Shown here in pieces: positions 9,110 through 18,048 of a stretch of DNA of 64,000 nt. This stretch comes from Ulvibacter antarcticus. Lineage in GTDB: Bacteria; Bacteroidota; Bacteroidia; Flavobacteriales; Flavobacteriaceae. The notes beneath the pieces are model-generated. The model was not told where the DNA came from, did not search any database, and saw nothing but the letters and a program-made list of their open reading frames with translations. The number at the start of each line of letters is the position of its first letter. Position 1 is the stretch's first letter. The position numbers and the translations under genes are program-made. The DNA is taken from positions 248,001 to 312,000 of the forward strand of contig NZ_REFC01000012.1 in assembly GCF_003688405.1 (NCBI RefSeq), in the 5' to 3' direction.

Positions 9110-10447
9110 TTATTTCTTTTTCTTTTTGGGAACCACAGGTTTTGAAGTTGCTACCGACGTTTGATTGAAATGATCTGCAATCATTTTTTCAACCAATTCA
9201 TCTTTAGTCAGGTGATGAAATATGGTTTTAATTTCCGTTTTAAATTCTTCGGAAACATCCCTATTTGGTTTTGTCTTAAAAATTTTACGAGCCCAAAGTA
9301 TCGCATTATTTTCTTCAAGTGCGCGGGCATTAGCTTTTTTCATTTCAGAAAAACTTATTCCTAATTCCATTTCCAGATCAGGAATGTCATTTACTTCATC
9401 TTCTTGTATTACGCTTAAAGAGAGTCCCTTCGCTCCTGCTCTTGCAGTACGCCCACTTCGGTGCACGTAGGCATCATAGGTATCTGGTAAATGGTATTGC
9501 ACAACATAAGAAATTTCTTTTACATCAATCCCACGGGCAGCCAGATCTGTTGCTACAAGAATACTTATATGTCCTTCCCGAAATTGCCCCATGATTCTGT
9601 CTCGGATAGCCTGTGCTAAACTCCCGTGTAAGGCTCCGGACGAAAACTTATTAATTGCTAGATTTTTCGCTAGTTTATTTACAGCTGCTTTCGTCTTGCA
9701 AAAAATAATACCTCGTTCGCCTTGTTTGGTGTTTAAGAAATGCATTAACACCTCTAGTTTTTCAATAGGTTTTACCACAACATATTGATGATCTATGCCC
9801 TGATGTCCAACTGTTGCCATATCTGCTTCGATATGAACCACGTGTTTAGACATATAGTTTTGCACCAATTGCTTTATGGTACCGGGCATTGTTGCCGTAA
9901 AGAGTAAGGTTCTTCGGGTTTTAGGAATTTCTTTAATGATGGAGTCTAATCCCTCTTTTAAAGCGGTGACCATTTCGTCTGCTTCATCCAGTACCAAATA
10001 CGAAGTGTCTTTAATTGAAATGGCTTCTCTTTTTATAAGATCTATTAAGCGACCAGGAGTAGCAACAATTATATGAGTGGTTGTTTTTAGTCGTTCTATT
10101 TGAGGCTTGATAGGTATACCACCACAAATGGAAGCTATGGATATTTTTGGATTATCCACTGCAAAATCACTTAAGTTCTTAAAAATTTGCTGCCCTAGTT
10201 CTCTTGTTGGGGCTAAGATTACCGCTTGAATAGTCGATTTTTCTACATCAATAAGTTGTAACAATGGCAAACCAAAAGCAGCTGTTTTACCGGTACCCGT
10301 TTTTGCCAAGGCAACTACATCTTCTTTTTGTTTTAAGACAACAGGGATTACTTTTTCCTGAATGCTGGTAGGCTGTTTTAAGCCTAAAGCAGTTAAACTT
10401 TTTACGATAGAAATCTCTAAGCCTAAATCTGAAAACGTATTCGCCAT
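9110..10447 (-). CDS. DEAD-box ATP-dependent RNA helicase
   Basis: A 445-residue RNA helicase that unwinds structured RNA, with likely roles in ribosome assembly or RNA decay in the cold. All core motifs are present in order: Q motif (QPTSIQ, about 25-30), motif I AKTGTGKT (48-55), Ia PTRELGQQ, Ib TPGRL, motif II DEAD (154-157), motif III TAT, then GIIFCKTK, VATDLAARGID and the arginine-finger motif HRSGRTAR. A short C-terminal extension ends in a lysine cluster, as in many small bacterial DEAD-box proteins, and probably binds RNA. The J-domain/KTSC and cold-shock genes lie just upstream on the same strand; a shared cold or RNA-metabolism role is reasonable but not shown. Confidence 0.96.
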   Translation of the reverse strand: MANTFSDLGLEISIVKSLTALGLKQPTSIQEKVIPVVLKQKEDVVALAKTGTGKTAAFGLPLLQLIDVEKSTIQAVILAPTRELGQQIFKNLSDFAVDNPKISIASICGGIPIKPQIERLKTTTHIIVATPGRLIDLIKREAISIKDTSYLVLDEADEMVTALKEGLDSIIKEIPKTRRTLLFTATMPGTIKQLVQNYMSKHVVHIEADMATVGHQGIDHQYVVVKPIEKLEVLMHFLNTKQGERGIIFCKTKAAVNKLAKNLAINKFSSGALHGSLAQAIRDRIMGQFREGHISILVATDLAARGIDVKEISYVVQYHLPDTYDAYVHRSGRTARAGAKGLSLSVIQEDEVNDIPDLEMELGISFSEMKKANARALEENNAILWARKIFKTKPNRDVSEEFKTEIKTIFHHLTKDELVEKMIADHFNQTSVATSKPVVPKKKKK

Positions 10448-10490
10448 ATTTTTATTGATTTTATTTCCGCCTTAATACAATCTTATTTTA

Positions 10491-10940
10491 TTAAGCTTCT
10501 TGAAGGATTCGTTTGGATTGACGGTATGCGTATTTTGGATAAATATTCCGTTTTGCAAAACGATTAAGATTTCCGGCGCTTATCATTTTAAGGTAGATAG
10601 GCTTAGTGATTCCAAAATACTCATAAGTTGTTCCGTCGGTAAAGGTAATTTCAAGTAACAATCCTTTATGCTGATAATCTGCTATAGCCGATTGAGTAAT
10701 TGTTTCGGTATAAGCTGGTAAGTTTTTCTCTTTAGTTTCGGGAGCCATACTCACTAAAAAATGATAGCCATCTATAATTTTTCGGCTCTGTACCTCCGCT
10801 TCATGTTGCAATGAATCTCCGTCCTGAAATTTATCCGGATGCCATTGTTTTACTAAGTCCCGGTAATTCTTTTTAAGTAGCTTTAGATCTATCTCCTTTT
10901 CTACTCCAAATAATTTACTGTATTCATTTATTCGTTTCAT
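10491..10940 (-). CDS. J-domain protein fused to a KTSC-like domain
   Basis: A 149-residue protein with two small domains. Residues 1-65 form a DnaJ-type J-domain with the diagnostic HPD at 34-36 (QWHPDKF), which stimulates DnaK ATPase. Residues 85-148 match the KTSC pattern: a beta strand LLLEITFTDGTTYEYFGI, then a helix with YLKMISAGN and a final IYPKYAYRQ strand. KTSC domains are small modules linked with RNA or lysyl-tRNA synthetase contexts, with no firm function. No glycine-rich or zinc-finger region is present, so this is a specialised co-chaperone rather than DnaJ itself. It lies 43 bases upstream of the helicase gene and may be co-transcribed with it. Confidence 0.85.
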   Translation of the reverse strand: MKRINEYSKLFGVEKEIDLKLLKKNYRDLVKQWHPDKFQDGDSLQHEAEVQSRKIIDGYHFLVSMAPETKEKNLPAYTETITQSAIADYQHKGLLLEITFTDGTTYEYFGITKPIYLKMISAGNLNRFAKRNIYPKYAYRQSKRILQEA

Positions 10941-11013
10941 AATCAGGGCTTTTAATTTGGCGCGAAATTACCTCTTTTTAATGGATATACTTTTAAAAAA
11001 ATCGCTAATAAAA

Positions 11014-11039
11014 AAAGCCCGTCAATTATGACGGGCTTT
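11014..11039 (-). terminator. Terminator of the cold-shock gene
   Basis: An 11-bp perfect stem, AAAGCCCGTCA (11014-11024) with TGACGGGCTTT (11029-11039), closes a 4-base loop. On the minus strand it is followed by a T run, 25 bases after the stop of the cold-shock gene. Confidence 0.88.
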
Positions 11040-11063
11040 GTTTGAAAATATTGGGATATATAT

Positions 11064-11255
11064 TTAGCTAACTTTTACGTTTACTGCGTTTAATCCTTTG
11101 TTTCCTTCTTGAAGGTCAAATGTTACTTCATCGCCTTCTCTAATCTCGTCGATTAATCCAGAAATGTGTACAAAGTGATCTTTTTCAACTCCTTCTTCAG
11201 TGATGAATCCAAAACCTTTAGTGTCGTTGAAAAATTTTACTGTTCCTTTACTCAT
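11064..11255 (-). CDS. Cold-shock protein (CspA family)
   Basis: A 63-residue single OB-fold protein that binds single-stranded RNA/DNA and melts RNA secondary structure. RNP1 (KGFGFI, about 14-19) and RNP2 (HFVHIS, about 27-32) are both intact. The length is slightly shorter than the usual 65-70 but complete. It is monocistronic: its own terminator lies at 11014-11039 and a large upstream gap could hold a long 5' leader like those that regulate csp mRNAs, although I see no recognisable leader element. It sits immediately upstream of the J-domain and helicase genes, in keeping with a cold/RNA cluster. Confidence 0.95.
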   Translation of the reverse strand: MSKGTVKFFNDTKGFGFITEEGVEKDHFVHISGLIDEIREGDEVTFDLQEGNKGLNAVNVKVS

Positions 11256-11915
11256 TGTAATGTAATTTAATTTATTAATACTTTTAACTAGACAAAGATG
11301 GTGCCATTAATTTAAAATACAGCGAATTAGTTCAATTATTATTAAAAATTAGATCTGAACCTTTAAGTATTCATTGTACCCTTATCACACCCGTGACCAA
11401 AGAACTATGTAGATCACTACTGCTTTAACGCTACAATCGCACAACTGTGTTCTAGCTTAATACACAATATCAATCGCTCGTACTTTTTCAATGTCACATT
11501 GTATCTATCTACTTGTTTATAGTTGATTTTGCACAACTATTAAGAAGATTCGATTTGCTAAGCATACAAAAAGTGGGCAGTTTGTTCACAGTAAACTCAG
11601 ATAAGATAACTTTTATACTTAAACAATGCCGCTTATGGTCATTTTGGCCACAATATGCCGAAATGGCGACTAATTACCGATATATGTATTCCATACACTC
11701 CCCATACACTATCCATACTTAAGCCATACTTAAGCCATACACCTACCATAGCAAAGCTACCTATTGGATTGAAGACATAAAGAGGTTTTTGTATGATTTT
11801 AACATTTGTTATTTTTAAATAGCGTATTTTATCGATGATATTTGCATTTTAAAGGATTTATTCGTAACATTACTATTTATAGGCATAATGCCCCTGAACT
11901 TATAAATTAGAATTT
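11256..11915. other. 660-base gene-free region between divergent genes
   Basis: It carries the upstream regions of the cold-shock gene (leftward) and of the small exported protein at 11916 (rightward). Its clear internal structure is the 11-bp repeat array at 11691-11756. A 69-codon open frame at 11513-11722 runs into that array and has no coding character. No RNA gene was recognised. Confidence 0.6.
11691..11756 (+). repeat. Six-unit array of CCATAC at exact 11-bp spacing
   Basis: CCATAC begins at 11691, 11702, 11713, 11724 and 11735, with a one-mismatch unit (CCATAG) at 11746. Units three and four are identical over 11 bases (CCATACTTAAG). The 11-bp period places each copy on about the same face of the helix, as in iterons or in cooperative regulator sites. 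It lies about 160 bases upstream of the gene at 11916. Confidence 0.7.
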
Positions 11916-12368
11916 ATGACTCCTCATTTTAAACTAAATCTACTCACAATTGTGTTATTACTCTTCACAACAATGGCTTTTGCCCAAAAAAAAGGTGATG
12001 ATCAAATACTAATTCGTGGCGACCTGAATATTAAAAAATATCACGATCGTGAAGAATTGGAAGCTATGCAGAAAGGTAAACTTCTCGATCTGTACAACAT
12101 TCGAATTGAGATAATCATTAATATTTTACCAAATATTGCATTCGCCAGTAAGCCGGGAGTGACTATGACCTCTTTAGGTATTCCGGATACTAAAGATAAC
12201 CGCAAAGCTCTAAAGGAAAACCTTGAAGCTACCACTACTTACTTCGATAATACGATCGAATTTCAAAAGATGGTACTTCCCTATTCAGATAAATCGAACT
12301 TAATTGCGGCGATTTTATTCTACGAAGAAACTTTAAAAGCCCTGCATACCTATAATGACTTTAACTAG
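11916..12368 (+). CDS. Small exported protein of unknown function
   Basis: A 150-residue protein with a clear signal peptide (hydrophobic core TIVLLLFTTMAFAQ, cleavage near residue 24), so periplasmic or secreted. The mature part is about 125 residues and mostly helical, with no cysteines and no transmembrane segment. I recognise no domain. It is the first rightward gene of the gliding-type locus, but a 175-base gap containing a promoter candidate separates it from the beta-helix gene, so it is probably a separate unit. The 11-bp array lies upstream. Confidence 0.75.
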   Translation: MTPHFKLNLLTIVLLLFTTMAFAQKKGDDQILIRGDLNIKKYHDREELEAMQKGKLLDLYNIRIEIIINILPNIAFASKPGVTMTSLGIPDTKDNRKALKENLEATTTYFDNTIEFQKMVLPYSDKSNLIAAILFYEETLKALHTYNDFN

Positions 12369-12473
12369 GGTTTAAACCATATTTCTATACAGAATTAATT
12401 CATAAATCTTAAAGGATTTGCTTAAAAGAGCATTTTCTTAATTGTTAAATAAAGTGCATTTCATCGTATTAAT

Positions 12474-12504
12474 TTGCTTTTAATAGATTTTATCATTAAG
12501 TTTA
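12474..12504 (+). promoter_or_regulatory. Candidate Bacteroidetes-type promoter of the surface locus
   Basis: TTG (12474-12476), a 20-base spacer, then TAAGTTTA (12497-12504), one base off the TAnnTTTG consensus. The ATG of the beta-helix gene follows 40 bases downstream. Position and spacing fit the Bacteroidetes primary sigma factor; AT-rich background makes chance possible. Confidence 0.4.
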
Positions 12505-12543
12505 GTCTATATTAAGTATTTATTTTAACATAATTAGTATAAT

Positions 12544-13854
12544 ATGTTTACAAAATTACGCCCCTTCCTAATAGTATTCTTCATCTCTATAGGTACTTTA
12601 TTTTCACAACAAGAAAAAGGTATATATGGTATTGAAAATTGGCTGAGCATCTGGACCGATTTTAATCCGGGAGCCACAACTTATAAAACACCAACACAAA
12701 TTCTTTCTGGAACGATTACAGAAGATACTAAGTTATTAAAAAGAGAAACATATCTTTTATTAGGAAATGTGTTTGTTGCCGATAGCACTAGTCTAACCAT
12801 CGAACCCGGTACTGTGATCCTTGGTGATTTTAAATCAAAAGGTTCCTTGATAATTAGCAATGGTTCTAAGATTATTGCTGAAGGAACTCAAACAGATCCA
12901 ATTATCTTCTCTTCCAGTAGAGGAATTAAGAAAAAAGGTGATTGGGGAGGTATTTTTATCTTAGGAAATGCACCCGTGAATAAAATTGACGATGAATTGG
13001 TATTAGACTACGGCTTAAAACCATCTTCTACAGAACTTGTACGCTATGGCGGAAATGATGTTGAAAGCAATAGCGGAATTTTAAAATATGTTCGTATCGA
13101 ATATGCAGGAATGAGAACTAAAGATTTCGGTTATTTTAACGGCCTTACTCTCGCAGGTGTAGGTAGTGAAACAAGAGTAGAAAATGTTATGGTAACATAT
13201 TGTCAGGGAAGCGCCTATCAAATTTTAGGAGGAAATACGTATCTCTCGCAATTGGTTTCTTTTAGAACAAGAATAAATGACCTTGTTCTGAACTATGGTG
13301 CCCATGCTTCAATAAACAATTCATTGATCGTTCGATCTCCCTATTTTACACAAGCAGGTGGAGCAAGTAGTATTTATCTTGCCACTTACGCGAATATAGA
13401 AGAGGCAGATCCCTCGAAAGAAAATACACATCTAAATGCCGAAAACTTAACGCTGCTTACTCTAAGTGATGACTTAAAAGCAGATATCAAAATTGGATTA
13501 GTCTCTGAAGCTATGCATGTAAAAGAAGGCGCCTCCTTTTCAATAAATAAAAGTATTTTTTCAGGTTTCAATCCTGCGGTTGTGCTGGATAAAAGTATAA
13601 CTATTAATGCAGCAAATTTGGATATAATGGAATTCAGTAATATGTATTTCAACAATTGTAATGGAAATATCTTCACTGAAGGTTACTCGAACAATGAAGA
13701 CCTTGAAAATTGGTATGGCAATAACATCTTCAGAAATGTGTATTCGAAAGGATCAGATTCTGAAACCTTTATTGATACTAAAAATCTGAAAGAACCTGAC
13801 TTTAGATTACGAATAAATAGAATTATAGCAAGTAGTCTATTAGATGATGAATAA
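12544..13854 (+). CDS. Exported right-handed beta-helix protein
   Basis: A 436-residue protein with a signal peptide (ending GTLFSQ near residue 21). From about residue 65 it shows the repeated short-strand pattern of a parallel beta-helix: LTIEPGTVILGDF, SLIISNGSKIIAEGT, DPIIFSS, GDWGGIFILGNAP, ILKYVRIEYAG. This set is common in Bacteroidetes surface proteins that start with an N-terminal capping segment. I see no C-terminal type IX sorting domain, and the last 30 residues are charged, so its export beyond the periplasm is not clear. It is the first gene after the candidate promoter and lies 85 bases before the sprC-like gene, so it is probably part of the gliding/adhesin locus. Confidence 0.82.
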   Translation: MFTKLRPFLIVFFISIGTLFSQQEKGIYGIENWLSIWTDFNPGATTYKTPTQILSGTITEDTKLLKRETYLLLGNVFVADSTSLTIEPGTVILGDFKSKGSLIISNGSKIIAEGTQTDPIIFSSSRGIKKKGDWGGIFILGNAPVNKIDDELVLDYGLKPSSTELVRYGGNDVESNSGILKYVRIEYAGMRTKDFGYFNGLTLAGVGSETRVENVMVTYCQGSAYQILGGNTYLSQLVSFRTRINDLVLNYGAHASINNSLIVRSPYFTQAGGASSIYLATYANIEEADPSKENTHLNAENLTLLTLSDDLKADIKIGLVSEAMHVKEGASFSINKSIFSGFNPAVVLDKSITINAANLDIMEFSNMYFNNCNGNIFTEGYSNNEDLENWYGNNIFRNVYSKGSDSETFIDTKNLKEPDFRLRINRIIASSLLDDE

Positions 13855-13939
13855 CAATTAAACAGTAAACTTTCATTACCTACTTAAATGATGAAAGAAT
13901 AGCATTCTAGAACTGTTATAACGATTAATAAATAGTAAT

Positions 13940-15397
13940 ATGGCAAAAACAAACCTTCCCCAATTCGTTTTGTCAGTATGTAGTTTTTTCAGTGTTGTTT
14001 GCATTGGAACGATGAACGCTCAAATTGTTATTGGTACGCCCAATCTTGAGTTTAGTCAGGCCTGCGCAAACGAATCTTTTAATACATTCGGCACCACTTT
14101 TATGTTTAGTCCTGAAACGGGTGTGGATCCTTCCAATCAGTTTATAGTCGAACTATCTGATGATACCGGAGATTTTTCTAATCCAAGTGAAGTTTTCACT
14201 TCAAACCCAGGATCAATTATAGAATCGCCTGCCATAGTTTACTTCTCAATTCCAACCACCACCACTGGCGAAGGATATAAAATAAGAATAAAAAGCACAA
14301 ATCCGGAGGCTATTAGTACCGCCTCTCAAAGTTTTCCTGCCTATTATAAACTTCAGGATAGCCCTTTTACGATCAATAATATGATAGCGAATGCTAGTTT
14401 TTGCCCAGGAGGTAGTTACTTATTAACTATTGATAATCCGGGTACAGGTGACAATGATTCGCCATTAAACTATCCTTCATTAACCTATAACTGGTATAAG
14501 GAGATTACTTCGACAACTTTCGCATTAGTAGCCCAAACCCCTACTCTAACTGTATCTCAGGAAGGCATTTATTTTGTAGAGACAAACTATGGCAGCTGTA
14601 CGTCAAACTCGTTTTCTAATCGAGTAACTGTTACAGCAGCAACTTCAGGAGAGGTTGTAGATGCGACAATCAATTCCAGCCTGGGAAATCCATTTTGTGC
14701 GGCGAATGGTCCAACAACTTTGAGTACCATAAACGGAAATAGCCATACTTGGTTTAAAGATGGAATTATCATTCCTGGCGCTACAAGTCAGACTTATATA
14801 ACAGACATTTCCGGTCTTTATTCTGTAAAGGTAGACTTCGGAAGCTGTGAAGCTTCGGGGAGTTTAGAACTTGAAACGGGAGATTTTACAAGTAGTATTG
14901 ATGTTGATGAAAATAATTTGTTGGAAACAGGAGATTCACTAACTATAACTATTAGCTCCGACGCTATCAATCCAGAATTTACATGGCTCTTAGACGAGGA
15001 AGAAATTCCCAATGCATCGCAAAACACTTTTACTGCAACTAATTTTGGGACTTACCGTGTACTTGTTACACAGACATCGGGCTGTATCATGACAATCGAA
15101 CATGAATTTCATATAGAAGAATTATACAATCCCTTCCCGGAAGTAGCCCATATACCAAATTTGATAAGCCCTAATGGGGATGGAATTAACGACACGTGGA
15201 TTCTCCCTACACAATATGTAAGTGGAACTAATACTGAAGTGGTTATTATAAGCGCTCAGGGAGAAACTGTGATGCGTACCAATGATTATTTTAACAATTG
15301 GCCAGAAGACGTACTGACTTCAAATGAGGTCTATTATTACTATATAACACCAATAAACGAACAACCGAAAAAAGGTTTTATCTCAATAATTAAATAA
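13940..15397 (+). CDS. SprC-like exported protein with gliding-type C-terminal domain
   Basis: A 485-residue secreted protein. A signal peptide (cleavage after GTMNAQ, about residue 28) is followed by Ig-like or adhesin-like beta-sandwich segments with paired cysteines, for example around YNWYKEI and HTWFKDG. The end is a gliding-motility-associated C-terminal domain (CHU_C type): IPNLISPNGDGINDTWILP near residue 408, ending KGFISIIK. In Bacteroidetes this domain directs cargo through the type IX secretion system to the surface. The order of this gene, a PorP/SprF-barrel fusion, a giant SprB-like adhesin and a PorP/SprF protein matches the sprC-sprD-sprB-sprF order of Flavobacterium johnsoniae. 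The assignment as sprC rests on that order and on the domain, not on sequence identity. Confidence 0.8.
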   Translation: MAKTNLPQFVLSVCSFFSVVCIGTMNAQIVIGTPNLEFSQACANESFNTFGTTFMFSPETGVDPSNQFIVELSDDTGDFSNPSEVFTSNPGSIIESPAIVYFSIPTTTTGEGYKIRIKSTNPEAISTASQSFPAYYKLQDSPFTINNMIANASFCPGGSYLLTIDNPGTGDNDSPLNYPSLTYNWYKEITSTTFALVAQTPTLTVSQEGIYFVETNYGSCTSNSFSNRVTVTAATSGEVVDATINSSLGNPFCAANGPTTLSTINGNSHTWFKDGIIIPGATSQTYITDISGLYSVKVDFGSCEASGSLELETGDFTSSIDVDENNLLETGDSLTITISSDAINPEFTWLLDEEEIPNASQNTFTATNFGTYRVLVTQTSGCIMTIEHEFHIEELYNPFPEVAHIPNLISPNGDGINDTWILPTQYVSGTNTEVVIISAQGETVMRTNDYFNNWPEDVLTSNEVYYYYITPINEQPKKGFISIIK

Positions 15398-15398
15398 A

Positions 15399-17966
15399 TT
15401 GAAAACACTGATCTCCATATTATTATTTTTCTGTTTCACAGGAATGATCTATGCTCAAAACGAGATTGGAGCGGTAGGGCTTGATGTGCCGGTTCGGAAT
15501 TCAATGATGTTCAATAGATTTGAGGTGAATCCGACTTTTAGTTTTGTACGGGAACAAACAAAATATATATCTGTCACTAACAAAAGAGAACATGTTCAGA
15601 TTGAAGAAGCTCCCCAGACATATCTTCTCAATTATTCAGGAAGATTTGGAGAAAATATAGGCTCCGGTATAGGTGTATTTCAACAAAATTATGGAGTGTT
15701 CACCACCTTTGGAGGTATGGTGAATTTTGCCTACAACGTACGTATACAGGAAGAAAGCAATCTTACATTTGGGATAAATATTGGTGCCTACCAAAGCGGT
15801 GTAAATGCCGGAAAGGTTATTACCAATTCCCAAGATCCAGCCTTAGAAAATGTTCCTTCAAATTTCTTACTAACCGCAAATCCAGGTCTTAATTATGGAA
15901 CTGGTTTTATGGATTTTGGTGTTTCTCTCAATAATGTTGTTACGTATAATTTCAGTTCTTCAGGTTTAATAGAAGAAAACCCGAAACAAGGGATTCAAGG
16001 GCATATTATGTATACCGGTTATACTGGTGGTTATGGCTTTTTTGGCGACAGTCGTTTTTCAGCCTTGGTTAGAACGGAATTACAAAAAGAAACTACTGTA
16101 TTTTCAGGAGTATTTATGCTTACCGTTCCTAAAGGAATTTGGGCACAGGTAGGTTATAATACAATTTATGGGGCTTCCGGAGGTTTAGGCGTGAATATTA
16201 CATCGCAAATTGCGATCGAATACAACTATGAGAAACCATTTATGGGACTTACCGATTTAGGCCCGGCTCATGAGATTACGCTTGCCTACCGATTTAAAAA
16301 CAGCAACTATTACGATTATAGTCGGGATGATGATTTGGCAGGATTGATTTCGTTAGAGAAAAAGAGAAAACCAATTGCAAAGAAAGCGGTTGCAAAAACT
16401 ACAAGTGCTTCGGAAACTACTACAGATTTGAAAGATGAAACTATTGCGATAGCTTCGGAAGAACAAGCAACGTTAAAAGCAGAAGAAGCAACAAGAATCG
16501 CTTCCGAAGAGCAAGCAAGACTGAAAGCAGCAGAAGCAACAAGAATAGCTTCCGAAGAGCAAGCAAGATTGAAGGCAGAAGAAGCAACAAGAATAGCTTC
16601 CCAAGAACAAACACGATTGAAGGCAGAAGCAGCTTCAAGAATCGCTTCCGAAGAACAAGCAAGGTTGAAGGCTGAAGAAGCAACAAGAATCGCTTCCGAA
16701 GAACAAGCAAGATTGAAGACTCAAGAAGCTGCAAGAATAGCTTCAGAAGAACAAGCAAGATTGAAGGCAGAAGAAGCAGTAAGAATAGTTTCCGAAGAAC
16801 AAGCACGACTGAAGGCAGCAGAAGCAGCAAGAATCGCTTCCGAAGAACAAGCAAGATTGAAGGCAGAAGAAGCCGCAAGAATTGCTTCCGAAGAGCAAGC
16901 AAGGTTAAAGGCTGAAGAAGCAACAAGAATTGCTTCCGAAGAACAAGCAAGACTGAAAGCTGAAGAAGCAACGAGAATAGCTTCCGAAGCACAAGCACGA
17001 CTGAAAGCTGAAGAAGCAGCAAGAATCGCTTCCGAAGAACAAGCGAGACTAAAAACTGAGAAGAATTCTATTGAGAATTTGATTGAGAATCCAATTGACG
17101 AAATCGGGAAATCGATACGCGCATTAGCAATAGAATCTGAAGCCTCAAAATTGGCTCAGACAGAATTATTAACGCGATTAGAAACTGCAGTTGTTAATAA
17201 GAAACTCGATTTAAAAGATCTAAAAGAAGAAAACGATCTTAGCGAGCAAAATATATATGTGGAGCCAAAACCTTTTAAAAGTATAAGTGAAGAGAATAGA
17301 GCAATTGAGACTTTAATTATAAATCTTGATACTGTTCTTTTAAGGCAGAAGAAAAAAATAGCACAACTGGAATCTCTGCTAGAGACGCGGGTAAAATCCA
17401 TGAATAACCCGAGTGACGAATTAAACGGTTATTATATAAATGCATTAACCGATTTAAAAACCGAACAGGATAAGGTTGCCAGATCACGCGAAACGCTGAT
17501 TTCTTCATTAAAACAAATAGCAGTCGCCACCGAATTTGAACGTAAACGAAGAATAAAACGTGCTGCTTTTGATAATGAAATGGATCGTTACGCACAGGAT
17601 AGAAGTGCGTTAAAAAGACTTCGACAGTCTGTATCAACAGCTGAAACTCCTTTGACAAAAGATGACTTTGATTACGGAAAAGAAGGTGGTAAGAGTATTC
17701 AGATCCTTAAAAATGTTGAGAATACTGAAAGTGCCTATTATCTGGTACTTGCAGTTCACAGTGAGCTTAGCAAAAGAAATGAATTTTTAACTCAAGTGAT
17801 TGCATCCGGTTATAAGGATGTGGATTTCTTCTATGATGTGAATACCAGTAAATATTATATATACAGTAAGAAAGCGTCTTCAATTGATGATGTTAACAGA
17901 TATATGAAGACAAAAGAAAGTGCTGCATACAATGAAAATATGTCCGTAATTAAAATTGAAAACTAA
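15399..17966 (+). CDS. SprD-like PorP/SprF-barrel protein with long coiled-coil repeat region
   Basis: An 855-residue outer-membrane protein. The TTG start, one base after the preceding stop, is chosen because it opens a signal peptide (LISILLFFCFTGMIYAQ) and no ATG fits. Residues about 20-310 form a PorP/SprF-type beta-barrel of the type IX secretion group. Residues 354-552 are a 16-residue repeat, consensus EEQARLKAEEATRIAS, twelve full copies plus a partial one, predicted to form a long alpha-helical coiled coil. More helix continues to about 760. The last 80 residues (YYLVLAVHSELSKRNEFL, then KYYIYSKKASSIDDV) have a SPOR-like strand-helix pattern, which suggests peptidoglycan contact. A barrel linked by a long helix to a periplasmic cell-wall domain would act as a spacer across the periplasm; that reading is inference. 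Confidence 0.85.
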   Translation: MKTLISILLFFCFTGMIYAQNEIGAVGLDVPVRNSMMFNRFEVNPTFSFVREQTKYISVTNKREHVQIEEAPQTYLLNYSGRFGENIGSGIGVFQQNYGVFTTFGGMVNFAYNVRIQEESNLTFGINIGAYQSGVNAGKVITNSQDPALENVPSNFLLTANPGLNYGTGFMDFGVSLNNVVTYNFSSSGLIEENPKQGIQGHIMYTGYTGGYGFFGDSRFSALVRTELQKETTVFSGVFMLTVPKGIWAQVGYNTIYGASGGLGVNITSQIAIEYNYEKPFMGLTDLGPAHEITLAYRFKNSNYYDYSRDDDLAGLISLEKKRKPIAKKAVAKTTSASETTTDLKDETIAIASEEQATLKAEEATRIASEEQARLKAAEATRIASEEQARLKAEEATRIASQEQTRLKAEAASRIASEEQARLKAEEATRIASEEQARLKTQEAARIASEEQARLKAEEAVRIVSEEQARLKAAEAARIASEEQARLKAEEAARIASEEQARLKAEEATRIASEEQARLKAEEATRIASEAQARLKAEEAARIASEEQARLKTEKNSIENLIENPIDEIGKSIRALAIESEASKLAQTELLTRLETAVVNKKLDLKDLKEENDLSEQNIYVEPKPFKSISEENRAIETLIINLDTVLLRQKKKIAQLESLLETRVKSMNNPSDELNGYYINALTDLKTEQDKVARSRETLISSLKQIAVATEFERKRRIKRAAFDNEMDRYAQDRSALKRLRQSVSTAETPLTKDDFDYGKEGGKSIQILKNVENTESAYYLVLAVHSELSKRNEFLTQVIASGYKDVDFFYDVNTSKYYIYSKKASSIDDVNRYMKTKESAAYNENMSVIKIEN
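16458..17055 (+). repeat. 48-bp tandem repeat inside the SprD-like gene
   Basis: Twelve complete 48-bp units and one partial unit encode the 16-residue helical repeat. Units differ mainly at synonymous sites and at a few positions (EEA/AEA, T/A before RIAS), so expansion or contraction by recombination would stay in frame. Confidence 0.92.
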
Positions 17967-18048
17967 CAATGACTTAAACGATACTATACCCCCACTCCTG
18001 CTGAAATAATTCCAGGAGTATATAGAATCAACTAAAAACACAGTTGAT

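Noticed and set aside
11513-11722. 69-codon open frame in the gap before 11916
   Set aside because: It runs into the CCATAC array and has low-complexity residues; nothing suggests coding.
16441-17022. 193-residue leucine-rich open frame on the minus strand
   Set aside because: It is the antisense shadow of the 48-bp repeat of the SprD-like gene; the leucine-rich reading follows from the repeated glutamate/alanine codons.
17994-18019. Seven-pair hairpin before the giant adhesin gene as a terminator
   Set aside because: No T run follows, and the operon is expected to continue; at most a processing or stability element.
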